64,000 nt of DNA from Botryosphaeria dothidea (lineage: Eukaryota; Ascomycota; Dothideomycetes; Botryosphaeriales; Botryosphaeriaceae), in contig WWBZ02000001.1 in the NCBI GenBank assembly GCA_011503125.2, positions 2,852,001 to 2,916,000 on the forward strand, given 5' to 3'. Position numbers and translations under genes: made by a program. The notes under the pieces were generated by a model. That model worked only from the letters and a program-made list of their open reading frames with translations. It did not search any database and was not told where the DNA came from. The stretch's first letter is position 1, and each line of letters starts with the position of its first letter. Positions 10,822 through 21,722 of this stretch are shown here, piece after piece.

Positions 10822-13582
10822 TGAGCTTTAGTCATAGTGGTCGGACCGCGAATGGGAGCAAAAAAGATGGTATAGGAAAGGCCGGGCTAGGCGTCGGGCC
10901 GACAAAAATGACACCTTTTTGTTAAGTGCTGACTGGAAAGTAGTCGCCGCATCGTCACCCAATCTGACATGGTCAGCTACTCAGTCAGCGGAGAGTCAAT
11001 CGGCATGACCGCATCCCACTTAACCTTCATTGACTCGTGTCCGTACCAAACTTTGCCTGATCTAGGTAACTGCTAGTGTCGCGATCAATGATATCACACT
11101 CCACTAGTACCATTCCTGCAATTATCATAAGGGAGTGACGTTGTGAACGAGATCTAGGAGCAGCAGTGTATATGGTTGTCGGGCAGAATTCTTGCAACCG
11201 GTTCCTGCAGTACAGACTTTCTTCATGCATCTGTGCGGGAGATTGATCAAGAGCTGATTGAGTCTCTTGAAGAGACAGTTGGGCTCAGTCAGCAGGCTGG
11301 CTGTGGTGTTTATTCCAAAAGGTTGTGAGGGAGAAGCAAGATGGCCGCCGAGCTTATGCGTGGCAGGTTCAGCGGGCTCGTCCAGGAACCCTTCCACGTC
11401 GAAACCCCATGTACGAAGTCAGCTCGTGCACAAGAGAGATAAGGTTGTAAAGAAATGAGTAAGAGGCTCTTAAGAGCATCCGGAACCACAAGGGAGCTGG
11501 CTATGTGGCAGGATATAGACCTGTGCCAGCTGAGTGCGAGTATGTTACTCCAAAAACTTCATTGGCGAGCAAGGGCGGATTAGTCCAAGCCAAGCTGACG
11601 GTGAGAACTCGTATCCCTGCCTTGGAAGTTGGAGTACCAGACGGCTTCGGGCAGTTCGAAGAACCTTTTTTGGGCCAATGCATGTGCTTCAGCTTCATTC
11701 TACTTCCATAAGAGCATATCCCTGATTTTCAGTTGCTGCAACACGATGCGCTCGGTCTCGACACTCTCCGTATCACAGATATGCCAAACTTCGGTTTCCG
11801 TTGTTATGCGGTCACAGACGTGATGCGGCGAAGCGACAGCTGATGAAGCACTTACAAATGATATGGTCGCCGAGGGGAAGCAAACTTAAAGTGTGAAACA
11901 CTCTAGAACAACTACCTTTGCCTCAGCCCCTTCCATAAAATACCGAGTGCCGCCGGCGAATGGCAGAAAGGATGAGTCAGGCTGGGTAACAACGCCAACA
12001 CAGCCACAATTGCCACTATACTCGAGCAGATGATGCGACTACAGTGCCGAAGAGGGCCAGCGGGAGGGAGAGAAAAGCAACAAACAATGCAGCCGTGCGG
12101 CGCACCAAACCGGAAAGGGGGGGGGAGCAGGACCAGGAAAAGTATATTGGTCGGAAGAAAGCACACCCCACGTCGGGTGAATATCCGTGCACATTGGAGA
12201 TGGACCAGTGAGGCAGCAAAGTGGCGGCAACTTCGAACGTCGCAAAACGGGTTCTGGTTGACCTTCAGGCATCTGAACCACGGACCGGAAGCATGCGGGA
12301 GGGAAGTAATCGAAATGAGCTGCAGGGCGTCGCGCGGGTGAAGCGGGCTGTGGCGGTGTGGAGCGCAAGGGTTCTTGTCCGTCCTATACTACTCCGGGTG
12401 GTGGAGATTAAACTGACCACCGTCTCTCTGGGCCGGCGCGATGCACAGTGCGCCACCAGGGAATGATCATGGGTCAATCGGCGGCGAGGCGAGCTTCCAG
12501 CGCGCCGGGCACCCTGCCGCTACGATTTACGAGGCACAGAAGTATGGTACGGTACGCGTCAAATGCGCGTGCATCACGCTGTTCGAGGGGACAGCAACGT
12601 GCGTGGCGGGGCCCACGTGCCACGGCAGAAGGCAGACGGTGGTAGGGAAAGGCCAGCACTTCAATTGGTAACGTTGGTGAAGCGGTGCTAGGTAGGCGCC
12701 AGCGCTAACGAGGGACGAGCCGTTGCAGGGACGGGAACGACGGCAAGGGCAGGCGATGCGGTGAGAAACGAAGTCACCTTGCGCTGCGCTAGCTTCCCAG
12801 GCGGTTGCCAACCTTGTGTGCGGTGGTGCTACGATGCGCCGCACTTCGCCGGCCTTGGCGTGCGCGTGGTGCTGTGTCCCACTGCGCTTGCGTATAGTCG
12901 TTCCGTGGTTCGAAGAAGGTCGCTTGCATGCACGGCCGGCAGTTTGCTCCATCGATTCCATTGCCCCATTCGGACATTTCTGGGGCCGCGGGGATATCGA
13001 CGTCTACACTGTGCTGCCCACTATAAGAGACGTTGATATTGCTGGGATATCGGGCCCTACAAGCTCCCGCAATACGAGTTGCACAGGAAATAGAATTCAA
13101 AAAGAGGCGGTGCGTCGGGGAGCGGAGTACAGTGCTGACGAGAGAATGACGGCCACCGATTAGCTATCATTGCCCTGACTTTAGCAACGTCATCGTCCAA
13201 TCGGATGGGACAAGTAAGCTTACCGCACAGAAGTCAGATGGGCCCACGTCTTGTCACATTCTCTGATGAGGCATAACAAGCATTTTTGCTTCCACATAAA
13301 GCTGAATTCCTTTTTCTGGATGCTCTCGAGTAGACATGTCCAGACTATGGAAAAACATCAGCCATCCTGACCCTCCCGGCCATGCTTCCTTCACTCAAAC
13401 CAGCTGCCGGTTCGGAATCAAAAGCACCGTTGGACCAATTCATGCTTCATCCTATCCGATCCTCTAGTCTACCCAGACCATTTTGAACGCCGGCTCCCAA
13501 TCCATGTAAGATCATAATAGTTTCCTCCCAGGCCTACTGTTTGCAGAAATGCCTTCCGTTTTTCTATTGTTCAATTCGCCCC
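10822..13582. other. 2.8-kb intergenic region between ELP1 and BCAT 3' ends
   Basis: ELP1 (+) and the aminotransferase (-) converge here. The region has many short overlapping open frames on both strands with no conserved motif, signal peptide or splice-consistent extension. It includes a poly-G run near 12118-12124. I see no gene, but a non-coding RNA cannot be excluded. Confidence 0.5.
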
Positions 13583-14938
13583 TCAAGCCTGGAAGCCCTC
13601 ATCCGGGACGATGCGGGCCCACTCGTGCTTCTCCTTCCCGTACATGATGTTGCGCAGCCACGTCTTGATAACGTGAGCGTACTTGCCCGACTCGCCGGCC
13701 GCAAGCGGGATGTCAATGTCCTTGCCCCTGAAGTGGATCATGCCGACGGGCGCGATGAAGAAAGCAGTGCCCGCCGCGAAGGCCTCGACGAGGCGGCCCG
13801 AGGCGGCGGCGTCGGCGAGCTCGGCCATGGTGAACTTGCGCTCGACGATCTCGAGCGGCTCGAGGGTCTCCTCGGCGGAGTCGGCGCCCGCCCAGCCGGC
13901 GGCGAGGCGGGTGCGGACGAGCTCGAGCACCGAGCGCCGGGTGACGCCGTCGAGGATGATGCGGTCGTCCAGCGGCGCCGTGACGAGCTGCAGCTTGCCC
14001 GTCTCCGGCACGCGCCACACGACGAAGAAGTTTGACGCGCCCGCCTCGGTGACGAGACTCTCCTGCCCGAGCAGCCAGAGGATCTGGTCGAAGCCGCGGG
14101 CCCTCGCCTCGCCCTGCGCGATCAGAGATGGGCCGTAGTTGGCGCCTGGACATCTGGTTAGGAACCTTTCGGCTAGAGTTTCCGGACAGTTTTACTCACC
14201 AAGCTTGGCGTATCCAAACCCACCAGGCCACGCGCGCACCATGTCATCGCGGGAGGCAAGCAGCTTGAGACCGGGCTTCTTGAACGAGCCGGTGGGCTTG
14301 TCCAGGTTGGGGAAGTTGCAGATGATGACATACAGCAGGGCACGCTTGGGCACATTGACACCAAGGGCCTCGTCATCGGCAATGAAGGTCGGACGGATGT
14401 ACAAGAACTGGCCGGCACGCTCCTTGGGCAACCACTTGGGCCCGTCAACAGCGCACAGCTTGGCGACCAGCTTCTCGAGCTCGGCCGGGTCGAAGGCCGG
14501 CAGCGAGATGCGCGAGGCCGACGTCAGCATGCGGGCGGCATTGCGGTCAGGGCGGAAGAGCCGAAGCTTGCCGTCCCAGCCGCGGTAGAGCTTCATGCCC
14601 TCAAAGCACTCGGTGGCATAGTGAAGGCATGACGCAGTGGGCATCAGCGAGAGCGGGCCGTAGGGCTTCAGTTCCGGAGTGTGCCAGCCATGATCGGCCG
14701 TCCACGACACGGTGATCATGTGGTCGGTGCAGCATTTTTGGGCAAGGACCTCAGGGGATTCAGGCTCCGGAATGGGCCTGGGTGCGGTGGTGAAGGTGGT
14801 GGTGAGCTTTGAGGCGTCGAGTCTGGCCAGATCGACGTCGTTGGAGCCGTTGACCGGAGGATGCTCGACGATGTGATGCTCAATGCCAGCCTCCGTCAGG
14901 CCAGAGACAGTGATGGGGTTGACAGCGTGAGAGGACAT
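13583..14938 (-). CDS. Branched-chain amino acid aminotransferase
   Basis: This is a PLP-dependent fold-type IV enzyme that interconverts Leu/Ile/Val and their 2-oxo acids. Exons are 14938-14200 and 14145-13583 (intron 54 nt), giving 433 residues. The PLP-binding lysine is Lys245 in YAKLGANYGP, a motif split by the intron. EAGASN (280-285), which contacts the cofactor phosphate, and CFEGMKLYRG are also present. The first in-frame ATG is 14938. Upstream, the frame has only a TTG at 15037 before a stop at 15070-15068. The chosen N-terminus (MSSHAVNPITVSG) is not an obvious mitochondrial presequence, so this may be the cytosolic isoform, or an upstream exon may be missed. Confidence 0.94.
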
Positions 14939-16540
14939 GGTGACGGATTGAATTGATGGTGCAGTATTACTACGATGACTGTTTGGAGGGACACGAGCGG
15001 TATCGGCGGACGCAAGGGAGGGGGTGGATGAAGGCAAAAAAGGTTTCTCGGCGGCGTCACCGCGGTCTCAGAAACGAACACGCGGCCAAATGATCAATTG
15101 GAAGAGAAAAGATGGACGAGAGAAGGAGAAGAGATGCAATTGAGAAAGACTATTTTATACCTACGTAACTGGACTCCACCCTGGGCCGGGGAAGAGTGAC
15201 TCTTATCTGAAGCGGGAAGCATAGGGCGCGCCAACACCTGGCGACAAGCGGCAACGAAGCCGGCGGACTAGCAGCGGGGAGAACGCTTGAGCCGGCCGGT
15301 GGCCGGCCCATTGTCCCTGTGACTGCATGACCGAGAGCTGATGCGGCTCAATGGTTCCCAGAGGCGGCGGCGGACCAGAATTTGTTAAAAAGCCTGTCCA
15401 AGGCCAGATTTCTGAGCCGCGACGCTAGTGCTGGCACACCCAATTTTTAATCGTGGCCGCGACCAAAGGGTATGACGAGAGCCGCTGGCGGCCACCAGGG
15501 TTGTTGGTTGGGATTGCTGAGCGGGAAGATGAGCGAAAACCGCATCTAGCCGAGCCGTTGCTATCCAGAACCTCCTTCTGTGCTCATCACCCCAAAAGCC
15601 GCTCGGGTCCCCATCTTTGTGGAAAATTCTGGTCACATTCACCGCATCTGAGGGGCTGACAGACCCTGTCGTGATCCTCTGCCCTTAACCGAGCCAACTT
15701 TCAGCTCGTCCGTCTGGCCTCAACCTCGGAGAAGTTCACTGACTTACTTTCCAGAAGAAGCAATGTCACGTATATATTCCCCAGCGTTCGAATACTGAGG
15801 GTAGGCCTCCGAAGAGCGGGCTTCGTTTGCCGGTATGGTTGTGTTTGCCATTTCTGTTCGGCATGGGGGATCCAGTATGGTCACCACCGAAACGCGTCTC
15901 CCTGGCCAACGAAATTATTTTGGCTTCTGCCAATTGGAAAGATGCGATGTTGAGCAGCTTCACAATACGCAACTCAGACCTGGCTTGCTCTGCGGGGCCT
16001 TATCATGGGGTATGTCCACATTTGATATTAGGTCCAATCACCACGACTTGTACCCGGACAGATGTAGCGGAGGCATCCGTGCGTAGCCGAACCACATGCA
16101 CTACAAAGCACAATGGGATAGATCATCTTGGGAGCCACGTGAAGAGGATTTTCTTGATTGGGCTCACACGGCCCCTTTTTTGCTATACCTACATTATCCG
16201 TGCTGAGTGACAATAAACCGACTTCCGCTTCAGGACGACTACGTAGACCAACTTTTAATACCGTTGAGAACCTAGAATGCAATGCTTAAGCAGATTTGAC
16301 CATCGAAGCAACCCCTTTGTACGTAAACACAATTAACTTTTTTGGACCGTTCCTTCAGAACTCCAACTCCAAACCTTGCCAGACCCGGAGCAAATACCGA
16401 AGCAGATCCTGAAAAGACAACAAGAGTCCTTCTTACTTCTTGTTTATGAGGGTATCATGACCGTTCCTTCTTCTTAGTACGTTGCCGTTCAATTCTTACC
16501 CTATAACCGAAACCAATGCATGAGCGTATCGACATAACAT
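14939..16540. other. Intergenic: BCAT promoter and transporter 3' side
   Basis: The BCAT promoter is at about 14939-15400. The rest is AT/GC mixed sequence without a supportable gene. Confidence 0.5.
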
Positions 16541-17608
16541 TTACACAGCAGCAGACTGCTGCGACTTATCGCCGTAGATGCGGAACTGGAAGAAGATGGT
16601 GGCGTCCTCGACCATTGTTCCGAGAGATCCAATGAGCCACGGCAGGTTGGTCAAAAAGTATTCCCTCTCAACCGAGTGAAACAAGATCTGCAGAATGTTA
16701 ATGGTGCAATGGCATGCCAACGCGAATGAAACTTACGCCCATGCCATAAGTCAGGTTGCCAAGCAAAGACAACAGGAAGAAGAGCAGCGACAGGCCCTCG
16801 CAGGACTGCTCGCACCAATTCTTGTAGATTTGAGGGAGGCGGGCGCCAAGGTAGCAGATGGCACTGGCGTAGCCCAGGATCTGAGCGCCCGGAGCAATGT
16901 CCTCGGAGCCAGCACCCGAGTCAACAGGCGTGGGTCTCCAGACTCCTGTTGCGTATGCGACAGCCCAGCCGACGGCACCTGCAAGGCAGACGCCCAAGAT
17001 GCTGAGGATATTTTTCCTCCACTCGCCGGCCGTATCCTGCTCCTCGGCAATACCCGCCAGCGAATCGACGTGGCCCTGGCTGTCTCTGCGGCGGGAGGCG
17101 ACGCTGGAGCGGCGGCGGGAACCGGGCAAACCGAGATTGTCGCTGTCGCGGCGGCCCAGGAGCGGCTGCTCAACGCTGTCGCGCGACGAAGCCTCCGACA
17201 CCTTGCGCTGGCGACGGGCGTTTCGAATATTGTAGTACAGGCATTGGGAAATCAGGACCAGATCGGCAAAGCAGAAGTACACGGCAAGGGCGATGACGGT
17301 AGGCACGAGACCAGCCCAGGCGGCGCCGGCGAGGTTGGTGACGTCGCCAATGAACCAGACGGCGAGAAATGTGATTGAGATGCCATCGGCAGAGCCTTGC
17401 TTGTAGTTCTCGATCAACTGGGGGACCTGGGGAAGGGTGGTGGGTTAGCTTGGGGCGGGAGAATGGATTCACGCATGACAATTCGAGGAGCACGCATCGA
17501 CATTGCACATACCAAAAGAAAGATCCAGGCGGCTAGCGAGATGGAACCGAAAACGCCGCTCAGAGCCTCTTGGGCAGTGAGCGACGCGTCGAGGAGAGTC
17601 GCGGCCAT
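16541..17608 (-). CDS. PQ-loop vacuolar membrane transporter (Ypq/PQLC2-like)
   Basis: This is a seven-helix PQ-loop protein, most like the vacuolar/lysosomal cationic amino-acid exporters (yeast Ypq1-3, animal PQLC2). Exons are 17608-17513, 17426-16737 and 16687-16541, giving 310 residues; introns are 86 and 49 nt. The two PQ-loop repeats are LLVPQLIENYKQGSADGIS (Pro34-Gln35, completed by the first splice) and GARLPQIYKNWCEQSCEGLS (Pro230-Gln231). Between them lies a basic, Ser-rich cytosolic loop (RRQRKVSEASSRDSVEQPLL) with an acidic dileucine-like EQPLL that could act as a vacuolar sorting signal (inference). The substrate is inferred from family only. Confidence 0.9.
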
Positions 17609-18422
17609 ACTGTCGGCGAGGGTGGATTGTGTTGTGTAATAGGTCGCGTGCTGAGAAATCGGCGGGCGCAGATTGCTCGCGCGCGCAGAGAAAGAAACAA
17701 GCGGCAGAATTTGCTGGTGATGACGCAGGCAACCCTGCATGCGGGCTGCAGCAAGCCGACGTCCGAGGCTGCGCGCTAACGGGCCAGTTGGGAGGGCCTG
17801 GCCCGTGGCGGCCCCGAAGAGCCCTGCCTGCCTGCCGCCCACGCTGCCTTGCCGGTGCTTGCGCTCTCGGGGGAGCGGCGTCACGCCGTCGCATCGAGTG
17901 GGGATGACTGAGGGCAGACCCTTTCGCGGCAGCAGTCGGGATCGCAGGCAGGGCGGGCGCATCGATCGCTGCCTCGTTGAGAGTGCTGGACGGCCGACAG
18001 CAGGTGACTGGAACAAGGCCCCGTCCCGGCGCGTCGCCTGCTCCGGATAGTGCGCGCTATTTCTGGCCTAGAGTGCTGACCACGCTCCAGCCAGCCTGTC
18101 TCGTGTTCCCACGCCTTTTCTTCTGCTGCCCACCACTACTGGTTAATAACTGCCTCAGCCATCCCTTCGTTTGCCCAACATCTGTCCCTTCGCTCACCCG
18201 CGCCTTTCGCTCACAACCCACAACCGCGACCCGTCGTCGTTTCCGATCGTCAAAGTCGCTCGTGCGAGACATACACGTAATCCCGGCCGCGCTCTCCCTT
18301 TTCTCTGCGCTTGGACCCTTGGCCGTCGCGCTTCAACTCGGCCCACGCCAGAGCGCTGCTCATCTTTTCACCACCGCATCAACCGCTCATCACATTTTCA
18401 TCGCCATCTGTCATCTGCAACC
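17609..18422. other. Divergent promoter region
   Basis: This lies between the PQ-loop gene (-) and a cell-surface gene (+). It is CT-rich on the plus strand from about 18100 to 18420, typical of strongly expressed fungal genes. Open frames here are low-complexity shadows. Confidence 0.5.
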
Positions 18423-19328
18423 ATGCGAGGCTTCAGCGCCCTCGCTCTGGCTTTGTGCCTGCTGTTTACCTTCGCTGCCGCCAATTTCCCGGTCGATGCC
18501 GAGGATTATGCGCTGGGCTTCTTCCACCGCAGACAGGACGCCTCTGGAGCAAGCACAGCACCCAGCACCCCAGATGCCACCTCCGTAGCTACTTCCTCGC
18601 GCGCTACCTCAACCGCGGAGCCCAGCTCATCCTCCAGCACCCCGTCAACCACCGAGCAGACTACCGAGGCCACCTCCACCAGCCAGACAACTTCGGCCGC
18701 CCCGACCAGCGCCGATGCCACAACCACCGATGCCGCCGCCACCTCGACGGCCGCTGCCACCTCTGCCGCTGCTGCTGGCACCACCGCTACCTCGGGTTCC
18801 GCCGCCACCACTGGCGGTTCTTCGACCTCGGCCACTGCGACTAAGACCAGCTCCAGCTCCAAGACCACCATCACGTCTGCGCTTGTTGCCAGCTCGACCG
18901 AGGCTTTCACCACCACTCTGGTGACCACCATTGATGGCCAGGCTTCTAGCGTCGTCAGCACCGGCAGCAGCGTTCACGTCTCTACCACCGGTTTCGCCAC
19001 CGTGACCAGTGCTGCTAGCCTTAACAACGGCAGCGGTGACTCCGGCAGCTCAGGAATGAGCAGCAGCACCAAGAAGATTATCGGAGGTGTCGTTGGAGGT
19101 GTTGGAGGAGCAATCGTGCTCGGCGGTCTTGCCATCGTTGCCTGGCGCATCTGGGGCCGCAAGAAGAACCGGGCCGAGGATGATGACGACTACCTCGCCG
19201 GCAGTAACGCCCACCAGCCGCTTAACAGTGAGAAGCGCAACAGCACCTCGCCCAATGACATGTTCAACCGCACGCTCGAGCAGCACCACACTCCTGGTGG
19301 CCGCGTCAACGCCGCAGCGAACTTCTAA
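18423..19328 (+). CDS. Ser/Thr-rich single-pass cell-surface protein, Mid2/Wsc sensor-like
   Basis: This is a single-exon gene of 301 residues. A signal peptide (MRGFSALALALCLLFTFAAA) is followed by an N-terminal segment with a Kex2-like HRRQ site (about residue 37-40). Then comes a roughly 170-residue Ser/Thr/Ala-rich region expected to be heavily O-mannosylated, one transmembrane helix at about 219-241 (IIGGVVGGVGGAIVLGGLAI) stopped by RIWGRKKNR, and a short cytosolic tail with acidic EDDDDY. No WSC or other cysteine domain is present. The architecture fits wall-stress sensors of the Mid2 type, and the glycine-rich helix start is common among them. The specific role is inferred; sequence identity in such proteins is weak. 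Confidence 0.8.
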   Translation: MRGFSALALALCLLFTFAAANFPVDAEDYALGFFHRRQDASGASTAPSTPDATSVATSSRATSTAEPSSSSSTPSTTEQTTEATSTSQTTSAAPTSADATTTDAAATSTAAATSAAAAGTTATSGSAATTGGSSTSATATKTSSSSKTTITSALVASSTEAFTTTLVTTIDGQASSVVSTGSSVHVSTTGFATVTSAASLNNGSGDSGSSGMSSSTKKIIGGVVGGVGGAIVLGGLAIVAWRIWGRKKNRAEDDDDYLAGSNAHQPLNSEKRNSTSPNDMFNRTLEQHHTPGGRVNAAANF

Positions 19329-20372
19329 GAGATCTTCCTGCCTATCGTTATGAGCATCACGATTGACTTGGTCTTGCATTGCAGCGGAGTTAGTTTCTTT
19401 TCACTGTGTACTACACAGCATTCCTTACATTTTCGTAATTACGCGGATCCGACCACACGGATTCCTGTGTTTATTTTCCTCGGTCACGAATTGCATACGT
19501 AGCACGGAGATGGCTACACGCTAGGACTTTGGGCATATTTGAAGAAGAACGGTCTTGATACTCACGAGTATGAGACCGGTTAGAAAGCCAGCATACCCCT
19601 TCTTTCCTTATTGGAATAGTCTGGTTTTTTCCTTGGAAGGAGTGATAAATTCACATAAATAGCGGGAGGACAGTATGCAATTCAAATTGCACTTTCTGTA
19701 CAGTCAAAGAACAGTAGATAGTCGCGAATACACTCGCACCCCATTAATGCTCTGCACGGCAGCGCCAATGACGAAGATGCGGTGAAAAAGTGACTTATGT
19801 GAGATTGCGGTCTGACCCAGAGGGTCGCGTACGCGGTTTCAGCGGTGTCTCGGACGCTGGTGACAGATTCCCTTTGCGGCGGCTGCGACGCGCTCGGCAG
19901 CCATGACCCCGGCCGACGGCTGGCATTAGACATTGCTCTGCGCCCGCGCCCAACCTGCCTGGTCACTATTTTGCCTTTCTGCCGGGGAGTAATGAATGCT
20001 ACCGTCGCCCTACCCGTCTTCCCCTCCGCTTCTGCGCTTCTTCCACACCTCTACAAACCGCCACCATACTTTGCGTCCGCGCAGCGCCAAATTTCCAGCA
20101 ACCAGGAGAGACCACCGCCTTTCCTCGCCCGCTCCGCTTCCGACCAGACTCGCCGCCCGCCCTGTCGATCCTGTCTCATCATCAGCCAACCGCTTGCCAA
20201 CCGAACCGAGCTGCACTCCCGAGCATACAGCCGGACCATGCGCTCCCAAGCTGCCAGGTAGCAGCAAAAATCCAGCTTGACCTCCAACAAAGCGCCGTAA
20301 TCCTCGAACAAACCAAGTAGACGGGACGTCCATCTTGTCCAGTCCAAGAGCAAGCCCAAGAAGAAAAAAAAG
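19329..20372. other. Intergenic, upstream of Ser-rich secreted gene
   Basis: This is the 3' region of the surface protein, an AT-rich middle, then a CT-rich leader at about 19990-20370. I see no gene. Confidence 0.5.
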
Positions 20373-21278
20373 ATGCGTGGCCCATCAGCACGGATGCCGA
20401 CGCCCCGCACCGCAGCGTTGCTGCTGCTGCTCTTCGCGTCGTCGCGTGTCGCCTCGTGCGGCGCCAACCCCATTGACGCCCACGCATTGCATCTCAGAGG
20501 AGAAGAGGACGGCGCGCTCCGGCTGCTGGTCAGGCAGGCCTCGTCGGACAATCTGCAGACGTTTGGCGGGTCTCTTGGCGGGAAGAGCGCCGCCGCCATC
20601 TCGAACTCCGGCAACGATGAGCGGGTTTTTGAGGTGGATGGGGATACTTTTGTGAGTTCATACTTTTACTCTTGCCTCACTTGTGTGCCTTTGGGATTTG
20701 AAAGGATATTGGAGAAGATCGAATTCCAGAAAGGATAATGTTGGCCTGGGCCAATCTGAAGAAAAAGGAACACGAGAACTCATGGTGTGGAAGAATAAAA
20801 GAGGAGGACTTGTGGATTGTGTAAGCTCAAGATACGGCTGGAATCATTTGCAGTCGGGAAGGAATTAGGCACTGGCGACCATTGCCAAGAGGGTTTGGAT
20901 TGGCTTATTCGGACGCGGAGGCAATGACTTTAACTTCTAAAGGATAAATTCACTAACCCTACTTACTAGACCTCATTCTCGGATGCTGCTCAGAGGACAT
21001 GTGACAACCAGTTCAATGACTGCGCCGATGTAAGTCTACATCCCCGATGACAATTTGTATAGGAATATGCCGCTGACACAATCATTCAACCAGGCAGCCA
21101 ATGCACAAGGGAACAAGGGCGAATTTACCGTGCAAGACTGCGAGCAGCAAAAATGTGAGTGTTTTCTGCGTCTGAGGTGTTGTGAAACTCTTACTGACCA
21201 TTGTCAGCCAAATGCAACTCGGTCCAAAGCGCAGCCTCCATAACAACCTTCGGTGCCATCGTCCAGCAGACTAGCACC

Positions 21279-21313
<35 letters not shown>

Positions 21314-21722
21314 TTCGTCTTCTTCCTCTTCCTCCTCATCGTCCTCGTCATCATCCTCGTCTTCGAGCACCTCGACATCAACCACTGAAGCAGAAACCAC
21401 CTCGGAGGTAGCTGCCACATCAGCAGCCCCGGAGCCCACCATATCTGAAGCTCCAGAGACGACTGCCGCACCTGTCGCGCCTGCCACCTCGGATCCTCCG
21501 CCGGCTCCTGCAAGCAGCGACCCAGTCATCCAAAGCGTGCCACCTACCAGCGAGGCTGCTGCCGCTCCAGCCACCACGGCCGAAGAGACGACGTCCGCTG
21601 TCGCCGCCACATCAGCAGCAGCGGCGGCGGAAACGACGGCGGCCGCGTCACCCACCGGGACGATCAACATAGGGCCGGATCCTGCGTTCCCGGATTTCGA
21701 TTTGATTTGCGATGAGCTCTGA
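20373..21722 (+). CDS. Secreted Cys-containing protein with polyserine and Ser/Thr/Ala-rich tail
   Basis: Exons are 20373-20651, 20970-21029, 21094-21154 and 21208-21722, giving 304 residues. A signal peptide (TAALLLLLFASSRVAS; start at 20373 or the Met at 20394) precedes a conserved-looking core in exons 1-4: VDGDTFTSFSDAAQRTC, DNQFNDCADAAN, GEFTVQDCEQQKSKCNS. It has four regularly spaced cysteines that probably form two disulfides. Then follows an uninterrupted run of about 30 serines and a Ser/Thr/Ala/Pro-rich tail. I recognise the core as a recurrent secreted-protein type of Pezizomycotina but know no function. The first intron is long (318 nt) for this genome. The protein ends in CDEL, near but not equal to the ER signal HDEL. 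Confidence 0.78.
21278..21370 (+). repeat. Polyserine microsatellite (TCA/TCT/TCC/TCG)n inside the secreted gene
   Basis: This is about 30 consecutive serine codons. The 5' half is a nearly pure (TCA)n tract and the 3' half mixes TCT, TCC and TCG. The pure part is a candidate for slippage and length polymorphism between strains. Confidence 0.85.

Noticed and set aside
11125..11397. 90-codon minus-strand frame
   Set aside because: Chance frame in the ELP1/BCAT convergent spacer; nothing recognisable.
14939..15037. N-terminal extension of the aminotransferase to a TTG at 15037
   Set aside because: Not an ATG, no presequence-like composition, and the normal start at 14938 gives a full-length enzyme.
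18506..18961. Val/Glu/Ala-rich minus-strand frame
   Set aside because: Antisense of the Ser/Thr-rich surface protein; the pattern comes from complementary codons.
21708..21719. C-terminal CDEL as an ER-retrieval signal
   Set aside because: Fungal signal is HDEL or close variants; CDEL after a Ser-rich secreted tail is more likely coincidence.
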